Origin: Gordionus sp. m RMFG-2023
Taxonomy: Eukaryota; Nematomorpha; Gordioida; Chordodea; Parachordodidae
NCBI RefSeq assembly: GCF_954871325.1
Contig: NC_088777.1
Location: 17,647,366-17,711,365 of the forward strand
Direction: 5' to 3'
Length of the DNA: 64,000 nucleotides
A program made the position numbers and the translations under genes. Shown in pieces: positions 24,401-34,706 of the stretch. Numbering within the stretch: the stretch's first letter is position 1; the number at the start of each line of letters is the position of its first letter. The notes below the pieces were generated by a model. That model had not been told where the DNA came from. It saw only the letters and a program-made list of their open reading frames with translations, and did no database searches.

Positions 24401-27400
24401 TCGTCATAACATTAATATAGGATCAGTAAAAGAGTATTATAAAACAAATGTTCCATCTCTTAGATACATTTATAACCCAAATAAATTAATGGTTTTTAAT
24501 TCATCATGCAGCACTTACCAATCTGCAGACTTCCACAAAAGCCTTCCCAACCTTTTTCAGATAATGATAGAAAAAAAAATTATTTGTTAAATTTTTATCA
24601 TGAAGATGTTAACGTATCTTATGATGCCTTATTAGCTAAATAACTATAATTAAAAGATTAACTATGGTTGATAGATATAGTCCTAAAAAATGCTATGGAT
24701 GCTTTGCATTATTTTCAACATATTTTAGATTACATTCCCAATGTATTAAAATGGTTATATATATGTATTAGCAACTCATCCCATTAGTAAACTAATAAGA
24801 GAACATCTTTTTTAAGAAGAATAACAGAGCCCTGCAAAGGTACCATTTGCAGGGCACGGCCCGGATTTTTTTTCTGCCTGGATTGGGGGTTTTTTTTTTA
24901 AGTTTCAGACCCGGCCCGAATTTTTCTAAAATAAATTACATTTATTTTTGATTTTTATAGCTAATGGCGATTTCAAATATTTGGTTTTAAATATATATAG
25001 CTCGAATATTTTTTTTAAAAAGAAATTTCAGACCCAGCCCGGGTGTTTTTTTAAAAAAATTTCGAACCCGGCTCAGGTGTTTTTTTAAAAAAAAATTTGG
25101 GCTCTGCTCGGGTATATTTAAAAAAATTAAAATACGGTCCGGCCCGGGGGCCGTGCAAGTCTCTGAAAAACATACCCATGAAGTAAAACTTCTGAAACTA
25201 GATTGAATGGTTTGGATCTTTTGAATATTCATAGGCATTTAAAGCCAAGCAAGGATGAGATAATTAAAAAATTAGCTCAAAACATACAAAATACAATTAT
25301 TTTTATATTTCCAACATTTAAATTTTTTATACTTTCTATATAAATTTTAAAGGCTCCAAAAATTCAAATTTCTATTTTGGGTCATTTAAGTGATTCATAT
25401 GGTGGTTATATTCACTTTATATTTTATAATTCATATTTATTTTATAGTTTTTCAATGCCGCCAGTTATATCCGTCACATTTATTTCATAGTTTTTTATAT
25501 GCCGGTTTATTTATATAATTTATAATTCACATTAATTTAAAATTGTGTATTAGAAAAGTTATTAGTCCTAATAAATTTATGCTCAATGATATTTCTTAAA
25601 AAAATTTATTATCTCCCCCCCCCAGACCAAATTCCTGCGTACGCGCCTGATGATGCTATATTTATAAAACTATCCTTTTTTAACGCGTCAATTATTTTAT
25701 TGGAGCCAATTTGATTGCTATAGAGAAATAAAAATTAAGTGAAATTTATAAAATAAAAATATAAGGAGAAAAAATCAAAAAATTGTTTTGTAGGTGAAAA
25801 AAATTGATAAAAATGACATAAAAATATAGAGAAATGAAGAAAAATAACAGGAAAAATAAATAAATTATTTTTATATAGCTAAAAAAGAAAAAAAATTTGA
25901 GAAAAGATTAAGAAAAATAAAGAATATAACAGAGTTGTAAAAAGTTAGAAATAAAATTTAAAAAAATAGAAATTTAAGAAAAATTGACAATAAAATATTT
26001 TAAAAAATAACGATCTTTCTTTTTTGAATGGGAATTTTTCTTTTTGGATTGCACCCTTTTTATATGACACTTTTCCTTTTTCGATTGAGCCATTTCCTTT
26101 TATGTTTGACTCCTTTTTTGATCGGACGCATTTCTAAACCTTTGCGACTTTCCCTTTTTTGATCGGACATTTTCCTTTTATGATTGACCTTTTCCTTTTA
26201 TGAATGGGAAACCCTATTATGTATTTTTACATAAACTAACTTATAAAATATGCGATATAATGATATATAAAAAATATTTTTAATAAATAGAAGTCTATTC
26301 TGCTCATTTCGTCCTAAAAATGTTTAAAAACCTGCCCTTCTCTCGTTCATTGTTTCAAAGATATTTTTTTAACCCGCCCATTGTTTATCTTAAAAGGCCC
26401 TTTTTAGATAGTAAGCATATTTGTATTGTAGAATATCAGAGCAATCATAATCCTTCTAAAAATGATATACTAGAATAAACATTTAAATAATAATGGAAAT
26501 TATATAAATAATAGTTTTGTATTATTAAAGCATCCATTCCAGATTCTCTAAGATTAATATGATTTTTTTTTAAATTTTATTTACATAATGATAAATAAAA
26601 TATATTATTTACAATAGCTCATAAATATTTGTTTTTCATTTAAATTCGTTAGCTTCACAAATTTTTCTTTCAAAATAAATTTAAGTATTTTTTTATCTTT
26701 GATAAAAAAAATTGTCTTACACTAAATCTCGCAATCAGAGATAAACTAACATTACTTTTTTGAGATTTTTTTTATTTTCAGATTGTGATAAGTTTCTTCC
26801 TTTTTTCGGAAGGCACCAACCAAATGGAATATATGATAAATTTTATCTCTAAAAAAACGAAAAGGCAATAAAAACAGTTATTAAATGCCAGTCTTAAAAA
26901 AATAGGCAAACACTAGAGCGGCAAAATATTATTATAGAGGGTTGAATAATTTGATATTATTAGCCGATATCGATACTACGAGTACCTGACTTATAACCAA
27001 ACTCGTATAGCATCTCTGTTTTAAAAAAAAAATTAGAATCTTTTATAAGGACTTCAAAGCTAATGTTATTTAATTTCACCCAAATTATGCTAATTATTAT
27101 TTTTAAGATTAAACTGAATATTTTTTTTAAATTGAATTTCAGAGTTAAATTCTTTTTTTTTTTAAAAAATGATATGTATAAAAAATTTTAGGATCTTTTT
27201 GAATCCGTACAATTAGTGAAAGGTAAAGAAGCCCACTGGACACTCGGTGCCATTATTTATGCCTTATCCCATGATAGGTCTTATGCACAAATTGCTAAAA
27301 CTCAAAAACATTCTTTTAATAGCAACATAGCGGTTTCTGCTCTGATGCCCGTATACCCCGTTCAACACATATTCTACAACCAGAGCGTTAACGTATAGAG

Positions 27401-28720
27401 CTTTCATTTTTTTTATAAATTTAGAATTTTTGTTCTGGGAAAAATTAATCGTTATATACACCATATAATTAATATTCATCAACAACTAAACCGATATAAA
27501 AATGAACGATTATATAAATTTGCCAAATTTTAGTTGGTTGTTCCCCTTAAAAGTGCAATCATCAGCAGTTACTTTTAGGAAAACATATATAGGTATTCAA
27601 TATAAAGTGGCTGTCACCAAAAGTAGTCACATTTCTAGGTTTCACCGCATTTAAAGTGTTTTTATATATCAACTAGATAAATGTAAAAAAATTTAGCATT
27701 TAAAAATTTTGAATATATAAAATCAACATAGAAAGCGATAACCCCCATTATCTAAGAAAGAAAATTCCCTCCTTCTATATCTTCCCCTTTTGTCAATAAA
27801 TTTTTATTTTACCTTTTAATTTATATAGGGCAAACCAGATAATTTTTTCAACCCATACGTATTTTCCCAAAGATCTGAATACGCATTTCCTCAAAATCAC
27901 GTCGTTTCTCTGAGTTTGAGATACAATAATTGGACATTTTGGATAATATTTGTTTTAATAATCCTCATCTGTTATACCCTATACCGCTCCTGTTTTTCAA
28001 ATTTTAGTTCGATTAATAAAAAGGGTTATGGTTATAACCCAAATAAAAACAAATTTTGGATAGAATTGGCTTTCGCCTTGTCATTAATCAAACGAAAACT
28101 GAAGCGAATCGTTTCTAATACCATTTTAGATGATTCTCTTAAAACTTATCCTAATAACAATTTTTATTACAAACGTGTGAACAATAACGAATGTGGTGAG
28201 CATTTTTGTCGATAGAAAATTCATAAAGTAAAATAAATAAATCAAAATGTGAAAATTAGTACCCATTGTTGTATATTAATTATTGGTTCTGCCCCAGACT
28301 TCGTGGCTTTTTAGGATATTTGTATCATGTTTAACAGTTTATTGATTTTATTAATTTTGGGTTGTTTTTACGATCATTAAAAAAAATTCATATTGGCTTT
28401 AAGTTTGTTTAAGATATTTATTGCCTTGTAATATTTATTTGTTTTATTACTATAATAATAAGCATAATTGATATTTTATTATTCTAGTGATTAAACCCGG
28501 TTATGACATCAACGACCTGAATTCATACTCGCAAAATGGAAAAAATGAATGTTCTTTTAAGATGATAAAAAGCAAATTCGATGTTTTAAAGATTGATCAG
28601 TCTATTTTAATATGCTCTCTAGAAAGATGCTATTTACTTTTTTTAAAAGACAAAAAATCCTCGATTTTTTTCTTAATTATATTTTTTTATTTCATCCATA
28701 TATCGTCTACCATTTTATGA
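18490..28720 (+). CDS. Apyrase of the GDA1/CD39 family, ENTPD4/ENTPD7-like
   Basis: Membrane nucleoside di/triphosphatase; relatives act in the Golgi or lysosome lumen, removing UDP and GDP after sugar transfer. Exons: about 18490-18938, 19169-19489, 19664 (or 19673)-19955, 20795-21488, 27192-27392, 27829-28195, 28488-28720; all GT-AG, all phases agree. Conserved apyrase regions in order: DAGSSGSRIFVY, ATAGMR, GTMEGVYAWIAINYILG (catalytic Glu), GILDMGGASLQIAF, FYGFSEFWYS; then HWTLGAIIY. Membrane segments lie at the N terminus (VITLILATHICVLILAIW) and in exon 6 (FWIIFVLIILICYTLY), as in human ENTPD4. A roughly 70-residue Ser/Pro/Leu-rich insertion precedes FYGFSEF. No ATG exists in the first exon's open frame, so an upstream start exon is missing. 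The last exon's hydrophobic tail is uncertain. Confidence 0.9.
20100..20260. repeat. Transposon scrap in ENTPD-like intron 3
   Basis: CAGAGATTGACCGATATTCG near 20138 followed by repeated CCGATA/GTATC motifs looks like a transposon end; similar CCGATATCGATA-type motifs recur at 26970 in intron 4. No matching second end found. Confidence 0.3.
21578..22237. mobile_element. Miniature element with about 130-bp inverted ends
   Basis: The left 130 bp, starting GGGTAATTCCATACCAAATC, reappears inverted at the right end with roughly 90% identity. No coding capacity in the 660 bp. The target duplication is unclear (perhaps CCT), so the superfamily is not assigned. It interrupts a copy of the GC-rich dispersed repeat (GGTCTGCAAAGGGCTGG on the left, GCCTGCCCATTG on the right), inside intron 4 of the ENTPD-like gene. 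Confidence 0.8.
23683..25649 (+). mobile_element. hAT element with TTF-finger type transposase remnants
   Basis: Inverted ends CAGGCGCGTACGCAG and GCGTACGCGCCTG are followed by poly-G/poly-C runs. Between them, 24000-24190 encodes a block nearly identical in plan to one in the element at 40831-43004 (TAFIELEDPITNAITEISQW versus TAFMELEEPIINAFNEISQW), part of a ZMYM/TTF-finger class hAT transposase. The putative 8-bp duplications match only in part. It sits inside the mariner-like element and is itself interrupted at 24825-25165. Confidence 0.75.
24825..25165. mobile_element. hAT miniature related to the 15052-16908 element
   Basis: Starts CAGAGCCCTGCAAAGG and ends TGCAAGTCTCTG, with CGGCCCGG blocks inside both ends, matching the design of the 15052-16908 element. 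341 bp, no coding. Flanking octamers AAGAATAA/AAAAACAT agree at 5 of 8 positions. Confidence 0.7.
26290..26410. repeat. GC-rich dispersed repeat fragment
   Basis: AACCTGCCCTTCTCTCGTTC and AACCCGCCCATTGTTT match the family seen on the left flank of the nested stack (21556 and 22240-22330). This is consistent with the mariner-like element having inserted into a copy of that repeat. Confidence 0.4.
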
Positions 28721-28729
28721 TAAACTCTT

Positions 28730-29320
28730 GATTATGTTTGTAATTATATTCTAAAATTTAAAATTGATTTTTAAAAGTAATGTTTGATCATTTTTAATTT
28801 TTGAATTGGTTCTGAATATGATTATTTATTTATTTTCAATGTTATGGCAAACCTACATTATATTATTATTTTAAAAGCCTCATATTATTATTCTGTATTT
28901 CAAAAAACCGAAATTTTCTTTAAACAAAATGTTTACTACATCTAAGTTAATGGGTATTTTGGGGGCATTTATTATTATTGAAACATCTTTAAATTCAAAT
29001 TTATCTGTATAATTCTTGCGTTTTATATGCTCATTTTATTACATATGCGTAAACTAAACATATTTGAACTCGAATTTTATAGAACAAACTAAAGTTTTGC
29101 AATTTATTTTTACGAAAATGTATTAAAAACAAATTTGTAATTATAATCACAAGAAAAATTAATTTATATATTTAACGTAACACATTTATTTTAAAGAAAA
29201 TTTTGACCTGAATATGATTTTTCTGGTTTTTAAAGCATTTTATTTATTTTTTATCATATTTGAGATTATGTAATTATTACTTATTTATTTTAAAACTAAC
29301 TTTGATTGGTTCACGATCAG
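28730..29320. other. AT-rich stretch downstream of ENTPD-like gene
   Basis: No coding or RNA feature seen. The 3' UTR of the upstream gene presumably lies in the left part but no clear polyadenylation site could be fixed in such AT-rich sequence. Confidence 0.3.
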
Positions 29321-29329
29321 CCGCAAAAG

Positions 29330-30010
29330 TAAGGGTGGTTAAATCGTTGGGTTTACAACGACCCTGGGTTTTGGCTGAAAGAATCAACCAACCCGGCCAA
29401 GTGAGTCGATCTGGTCGACCAAATCCATAGCCCATGGTAACAACCCATAACCAGGGATGCGAACTTCGGTTCGGGTTAAGGTAAAAAATAGATGGGTTCG
29501 GTTCAAGGAAATATTTTTGAACCCGGGTATAAAAAAATTTATATTTATATCATAATTAAAAATAGACAAATTTGGCTTAAAAAATAATTTTTTATTTATT
29601 TATAGGCATTTAATAGTTAAAAATATACAATTTACAAAAACTGCCCTACATCTTTAGATTATGGGATTTCTTTCAATATAATAATTTTTACTTTGACTCG
29701 TTCACTTTCATTTTCCTCTAATTAATAATCTTTGAGAATAATTTAAAAATTAAAAATAAATGGCGTAAATGAATTTAATTGTTTAAAATTTATTAACACT
29801 CCAATGAGAATCTGAGAATAAATTTTAAAATAAATGAATTAATTGTTTAATATATATGGAAATTTGAAAATATAAAATCTCAATTAAATTATTAATATTT
29901 GTATTTACAATCATACTAATATATTAATATAAGATTCTAAACTACACTGAACACGAGTTCAAATAAAATTCCCGGGTTCGGTTCGAGGTTTTTAAAATTT
30001 TGGTATCACG
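29330..30010. repeat. Repeat region with GGTTCGGTTC motifs
   Basis: A GC-rich block (AACCCGGCCAAGTGAGTCGA near 29390) is followed by ACTTCGGTTCGGGTT near 29463 and GGGTTCGGTTCAAGG near 29493, with CCCGGGTTCGGTTCGAGG near 29970. Repeated motifs at both sides of AT-rich sequence suggest a decayed element, but ends and duplications are not clear. Confidence 0.35.
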
Positions 30011-30469
30011 ATAATTCGGCGCGGCGCCAATTCAGCGGCAAGTTATTATAAATTTATTAGTATAAAAAAAAGGATGATTAAATAGAAGTCGTTTTGAATG
30101 TTATTCCTATTAATTATTTCTTTGCATTTTTTTACAAAAATCTCAATTTTACTTATTAAATGTCTAATATCCATAAAAAATTAACAACTAATATTTATAC
30201 CGATTTTTTTGGTGGACTAATTTACCATATAAGGTATGCTGATTAGTAGCCAATATTATGTAACCCTGGAAATTTTGCGCATAGAAGAAAGTAATAAGGA
30301 AAAAGAAAGGTTTGGACCTCTCTCGAATCCTAATATTTTTTTGACTAAAATCTTAATCGACAGTTTTTAAAAATATGCATAAATCCCGACTAACTAATGC
30401 GAAATTTATTTATTTATATTATAGGTATTGAAATTATAAATATAATTAAAAATAAAATTATTAAAGTTT

Positions 30470-31290
30470 ATATAAACAATATACCCCCCTCCCCCCACGA
30501 TAAATATAAGAATAACCAAATTATGTTAAATCTTATATCCCTATTTCTGGCCCATGAAGTTGGCGGAACGATGTGAGGATCAATTAACAAAACCTATGCC
30601 AATATTTAGAGTTGTAATTGATCTTCAAACCAAACATCAGCGGAAGTTATAAGCAAAACAATGGTATTGGTTTCGATAATTTATCCTCAAATCGTTCCGC
30701 CAGCTTTAAAATTTCACACTTTCCTTATTTTGCTTATAACTCATTAACCATTGATTCCGCTGATGTTTGGTTTGAAGATCAATTAAGACTCTAAATATTA
30801 GCATAGGTTTTGTTAATTGATCCTCACATCGTTCCGCCAACTTCACGGACCTTCCTTTTTCCCGTCTAATTTTAGACAAGAAAAATAAATAAAAATTTAA
30901 AAAAACAATATACCACCCTGATAAATACTATAAGAATAACTAAAATTATGTTAAATATTAAATCCCTTTTTTCCATCTAATTTTATGAAAAATTATAAAA
31001 GTTTAAAAAAAAATATACCCCCCCCCCCCCCCCTGATAAAGAATAACTAAAATTATGTTAAATCTTAAATTCCCTTTTCACGCCTAATTTTACACAACAT
31101 AAAAATAGATAGAATTATATTTTATTTTCTCTTTTTGTTAAATAATTTTAAAGAATTCAATCATTAAATAAAAATAAAAGTTTATAATCTAAATTAAACA
31201 AAATCCAAATCTCCTTTTTCTTATTTTTTCCCGCCTAACTTTAGATAACAAATTAATAAATAGAATTATATTTTATCTTAAAATTTTTTT
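30470..31290. repeat. Degenerate tandem array, about 110-bp unit, with poly-C runs
   Basis: Units contain an ATACCCCCC run, GATAAATATAAGAATAACTA, ATTATGTTAAATCTTAAATC and CTTTTTCCCGTCTAATTTTA blocks, seen near 30480, 30905, 31015 and, weakly, 31200. The palindromic element at 30555-30845 sits within one unit. Confidence 0.6.
30555..30845. mobile_element. Palindromic miniature element (about 110-bp inverted ends)
   Basis: The left arm starts TGAAGTTGGCGGAACGATGT and the right arm is its near-exact inverse, ending ACATCGTTCCGCCAACTTCA. A third ATCGTTCCGCCAGC copy lies in the middle (about 30693). 291 bp, no coding. Target duplication not resolved, so the superfamily is unknown. Confidence 0.8.
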
Positions 31291-31589
31291 AATTTTAAAA
31301 AGTTTGTAGAAAACTAATATTTTTCATTTCCTTCCATAATTTTTAAAATTTCTTTCCATAATTTAATCATTATAAATTGAGAATTCCTGTTTAAAGGTAA
31401 ATATCAATAATATTATTTCTGCATATCATTTATAATTTTTTATATTATAGTTTACTTTTATTTTTAAGAATGCCTTTAAATTATGATATAAGTGAACGTG
31501 GATCAAAACAACTTATTCATGATCGATACATATTCAGGAAAGAGAGAACTATAAATCAAAAAACAATAAGGAATACTGTAATATAGCTT

Positions 31590-32480
31590 AATTGATAATA
31601 AAGAGCTGCAAAATAAGATTTTTAAACATATAGTAAATATACTTTTATAGTTATTTAGCCTTATTGATAATAAAGAGCTGCAACATGATATTTATAAAAG
31701 CTTGTAAATTAAGCAATAATAAAGAGCTGCAGATATTTAAATATAAAATAAATATACTTTTACTGTAATTTTGCTTAATTGATAATATAGAGCCGCAATA
31801 TAAGATATTTAAATATAAAATAAATATACATTTACTGTAATTTAGCTTAATTGATAATAAAGAGCTGCAATATAATAAGATTTTTAAAAATATAGTAAAT
31901 ATACTTTTACAGTTATTTAGCCTAATTGAAAATAAAAAGCTGCAATTTGATATTTATAAAAGCTTGTAAATTGAGCAATAATAAAAAGCTGCAATATAAG
32001 ATATTTAAACACAAAATAAATATACTATTACTGTAATATAGCTTAATTGATAATAAGCAGCTACAATATGATATTTATAAAAGTCTGTAAATAAATATAC
32101 TTTTACAGTTATTTTGATAATAAAGAGCTGCAATTTGATATTTATAAAAGCTTGTAAATTGAGCAATAATAAAGAGCTGCAATATAAGATATTTAAACAC
32201 AAAATAAATATACTTTTACTGTAATATAGCTTATTTGATAATAAACAGCTGCAATATGATATTTATAAAAGTCTGAAAGTAAATATACTTTTAGAGTTAT
32301 TTAGCCTAATTGATAATAAAGAGCTGCAATTTGATATTTATAAAAGCTTGTAAATTGAGCAATAACAAAGAGTTGCAATATAAGATATTTAAACACAAAA
32401 TAAATATACTTTTACTGTAATATAGCTTAATTGATAATAAACAGCTGCAATATGATATTTAAAAAAGTCTGTAAATTAAG
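31590..32480. repeat. Minisatellite with higher-order structure (about 190 bp)
   Basis: The core AATAAAGAGCTGCAA occurs about fourteen times, alternating between subunits of roughly 47, 70 and 71 bp with distinctive tails (TTTGATATTTATAAAAGC; TATAAGATATTTAAACACAA; TATGATATTTATAAAAGTC). In the right half the three subunits repeat as a block of about 188-193 bp (starts near 31930, 32118 and 32311). The left half is less regular, the pattern expected when the array grew from one side. Confidence 0.85.
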
Positions 32481-32615
32481 CAGTAAACTTAAGATATTTG
32501 AGCATGCAAAATGCTTAAGAAAATTTGAGCATATAAATTTTAAGCTATCCGAAATTTACCGAAAAGTTTACCGACAAAATACCTAATTATAACTAGAAAA
32601 TAGTAAAGGCGGTAC

Positions 32616-32695
32616 GATACGCCAGGATTGAACCTGCGTCCTTCTTCATCCTTCTGTTTCCAAGCATACATCTAACCCATTAGGCCACCCCGGCG
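32616..32695 (-). tRNA. tRNA-Ser-like sequence, probably pseudogene
   Basis: The minus strand has an A-box TGGCCTAATGGG, a seven-base loop TTGGAAA that would give anticodon GGA (Ser), a class-II-length variable region and a B-box GGTTCAATCCT. The anticodon stem and acceptor stem do not pair properly, so this is a degenerate copy or a tRNA-derived repeat. Confidence 0.45.
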
Positions 32696-32703
32696 AATCA
32701 GTT

Positions 32704-33136
32704 AGTCTATAAGAATATCATATAAAATATACAAATAGAGGTAATAATGTTAAAAAGTGAGTAATCAAAATTTTATACAAAGAGTTAACTATTACTATAT
32801 TTGTTTCATTGTTTCTCCCAGCAAAAGCTGTTGGCTGGATATGGATCTTTGATCCCTCTCTATAATAGGTTTTTTAAAATTTAAAAAATGTTCAAATTGG
32901 GCTGAAGTTTTGAATTAACAAAATGATCTGTTCATCTGAATGAAATAACTTTATTGCATATATCCTGAGATAAATCTTTTGGACCTAGATTCTAACTTTT
33001 CAGTTTTTTTAGTTCCTATAAAATTAAAATGCAATTTTAATAATTTATTCATTAATTATTTTTATTAATCCCAACTTTTGCAAATATACAAACATCATTT
33101 TAAAATTCTTAACTATATATTGTGTCCACTCTCTTG
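32704..33136. repeat. Dispersed repeat, copy 1 (copy 2 at 63575-64000)
   Basis: Collinear in direct orientation with the right edge of the window. Shared blocks include AAAAGTGA(GTA)ATCAAAA, CTCCCAGC(A/C)A..AGCT....GGCTGGA, ATATATCCTGAGATAAATCTTT, CTAGATTCTAAC and GTC(C/G)ACTCT. Identity by eye is roughly 75-80% with small gaps over about 400 bp. No inverted or long terminal repeats and no long frame are visible. Confidence 0.7.
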
Positions 33137-33594
33137 ATTTATCTTATAAATTTATAACCTTTAATATTTAATGTATATATAAACAAGCAATGACAAAATT
33201 ATTTGCAATCTTAATCGTGAAAACTAAAAATAATTTTTTTTAAAATATGGGAAGCAACCTAATCAAAAATGTGTTATATAATTATCAACACGATGAACTT
33301 TTATCCAAATGCTTATGCTGCAAGATATTAAATAGTCAATTTAATTTTGTACATTTTATATGCTACAACTTATAGGGATTTCCAAATAAAAAGTGTGTAT
33401 TCCGAACTCTATCAAAAACTATGGATTGCATCTATATTATTTTTTTAAGAAACTCCCAAAGAAGAGCGATTATACACTTTTAAGAATCTTTCCCGAATTT
33501 AAAGTCAGGATTTTAGATTCTTCTATTCATAGACCGGCCATTGTTTAGCACCAAGCATTAACAATGAATCTATTATGCATGAAAACATTTATTT

Positions 33595-33720
33595 ATGAAA
33601 TATTACATCACTATTCCGTGTATTATATGTGGTGTAATTAGTGGAATATATATTTGGAGACCTGTTTTAAAAATCATTAAAATAAATAAAGAGCAAAACG
33701 ATAATAAACTTAATAAATAA
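33595..33720 (+). CDS. 41-aa single-pass membrane microprotein
   Basis: ATG to TAA, with an in-frame TGA five codons upstream fixing the start. Residues 4-21 are hydrophobic (YITIPCIICGVISGIYIW), followed by RPVLKII and a basic KINKEQNDNK tail: an N-in, one-pass inner-membrane design. The RP....-KEQ pattern after the membrane segment recalls human SMIM20/MITRAC7 (RPLMRLEEYKKEQ), a complex IV assembly factor, but the resemblance is short and unproven. It ends 11 bp before the ATG of the next small frame, on the same strand but in another frame, so one bicistronic transcript is possible. Confidence 0.4.
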   Translation: MKYYITIPCIICGVISGIYIWRPVLKIIKINKEQNDNKLNK

Positions 33721-33731
33721 TATTTAATTTT

Positions 33732-33965
33732 ATGGAATTTAAGCCTATTAATAAAGGATATATAAAGACCAAATCATATTCAAAACATTCTAGGCCTCTT
33801 TTATTGGGAGCGAGAACGATCGCAGTGGCAACTTTTGGAATTTCAATACTGGTTTTACTTTACGATAAAACTGTATTGCATAAATTTTCAGAACCAAGAT
33901 TAATTCATATGGAACAAGAAGTTTATGATTATTTGAAGAAAATTGAAAATAAATCCAAAAACTAA
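33732..33965 (+). CDS. Putative ATP synthase membrane subunit k (DAPIT-like)
   Basis: 77 aa with one membrane segment (residues about 28-45). The block GARTIAVATFGISILVLLYDK aligns without gaps with human DAPIT/ATP5MK GRMNCVLATYGSIALIVLYFK (eight identities in 21 plus conservative changes; the ATYG/ATFG motif is characteristic), and the basic, Tyr-containing N-terminal stretch is similar. DAPIT is a 58-aa subunit of mitochondrial F1Fo-ATP synthase that helps dimer stability; this copy has a longer charged C-terminal tail. It follows the 41-aa frame by 11 bp. Identification is by eye over a short motif, so it remains tentative. Confidence 0.5.
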   Translation: MEFKPINKGYIKTKSYSKHSRPLLLGARTIAVATFGISILVLLYDKTVLHKFSEPRLIHMEQEVYDYLKKIENKSKN

Positions 33966-33972
33966 TTTGCAC

Positions 33973-34700
33973 ATTTAATCTCTACATTTTAAATTTATCA
34001 AAATTTTTGTTCAAAAAATAATTTCGAACTAGTATGTTTTTATTTGTAGGTGTTTTTTTTAATAAATGAATTTTATTTAAAATAATTGAAATGATTATTT
34101 TATTAAATTCTGGAGCTAAGAATATGGTTGCACTTATATAAATTGATTTATTGTTAATACTTAAGTGAATATCTAATTATGATTCACCATATACATTAGT
34201 CACATTTGTGATTAATCAGCATTTTATAAAATATTTCACCATTAGTTTGGTTCAGCTTTAAAACATTGGCATTTAAATTATATTAACTGTTGTAATATAT
34301 CTACTATAAAATGACATATTTATAATATTTTAGTACTAGAAAATTTTACTATATAAAAGGTTCAAACTTTTAATATAAAATAAATAGAGTTTAAGCATTC
34401 AAACTTACAATAACATTCTTTTTATAAATTTGATGAGAAAATGCTGATGTCAATAAAATTATAATTTAATAAGGTACATATATAATAAAGCATCACAGAA
34501 TTATGCTGAAAAAATGGGTCAAAATAAAAGTATTTTTGTTCATCTTTTTTTAAATAAAAAATTTAAACTTCGAGTATTGTTCAATGCAAAATGTACAATA
34601 AAAAATTTTGCTGTAATATGTCAACATGCAAAAAATAAAAATAGAATGGTTATTAATAATTTTGTCGTAAATATAATATTGTAATACTATAATAATATTT
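33973..34700. other. AT-rich intergenic stretch
   Basis: Lies between two convergent genes (plus-strand microproteins, minus-strand 349-aa gene); probably contains both 3' UTRs. Nothing else seen. Confidence 0.35.
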
Positions 34701-34706
34701 TTGTGC

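Larger units (their letters stand above)
22378..26214 (-). mobile_element. Tc1/mariner-like element with long repeat-rich inverted ends
   Basis: Left end TA-CAGGGTTTCTCATTC and right end GAATGGGAAACCC-TA are inverted; both continue into several hundred bp of inverted sequence built from TCAATCAAAAAAGGAAAAG-type short tandem units (22379-22760 and 25740-26214). On the minus strand, transposase remnants appear in the right order for the IS630-Tc1-mariner superfamily: FIFLDESKF near 23335, DNFPFH near 23085, YIPSYSPNLNPIENMF near 22995, giving the D, D and E catalytic positions. Frame changes between them show it is dead. A hAT element (23683-25649) has inserted into it. Confidence 0.78.

Noticed and set aside
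31590-32480. CRISPR-like appearance of regularly repeated cores
   Set aside because: Spacers are themselves repeated and the genome is eukaryotic; it is a minisatellite.
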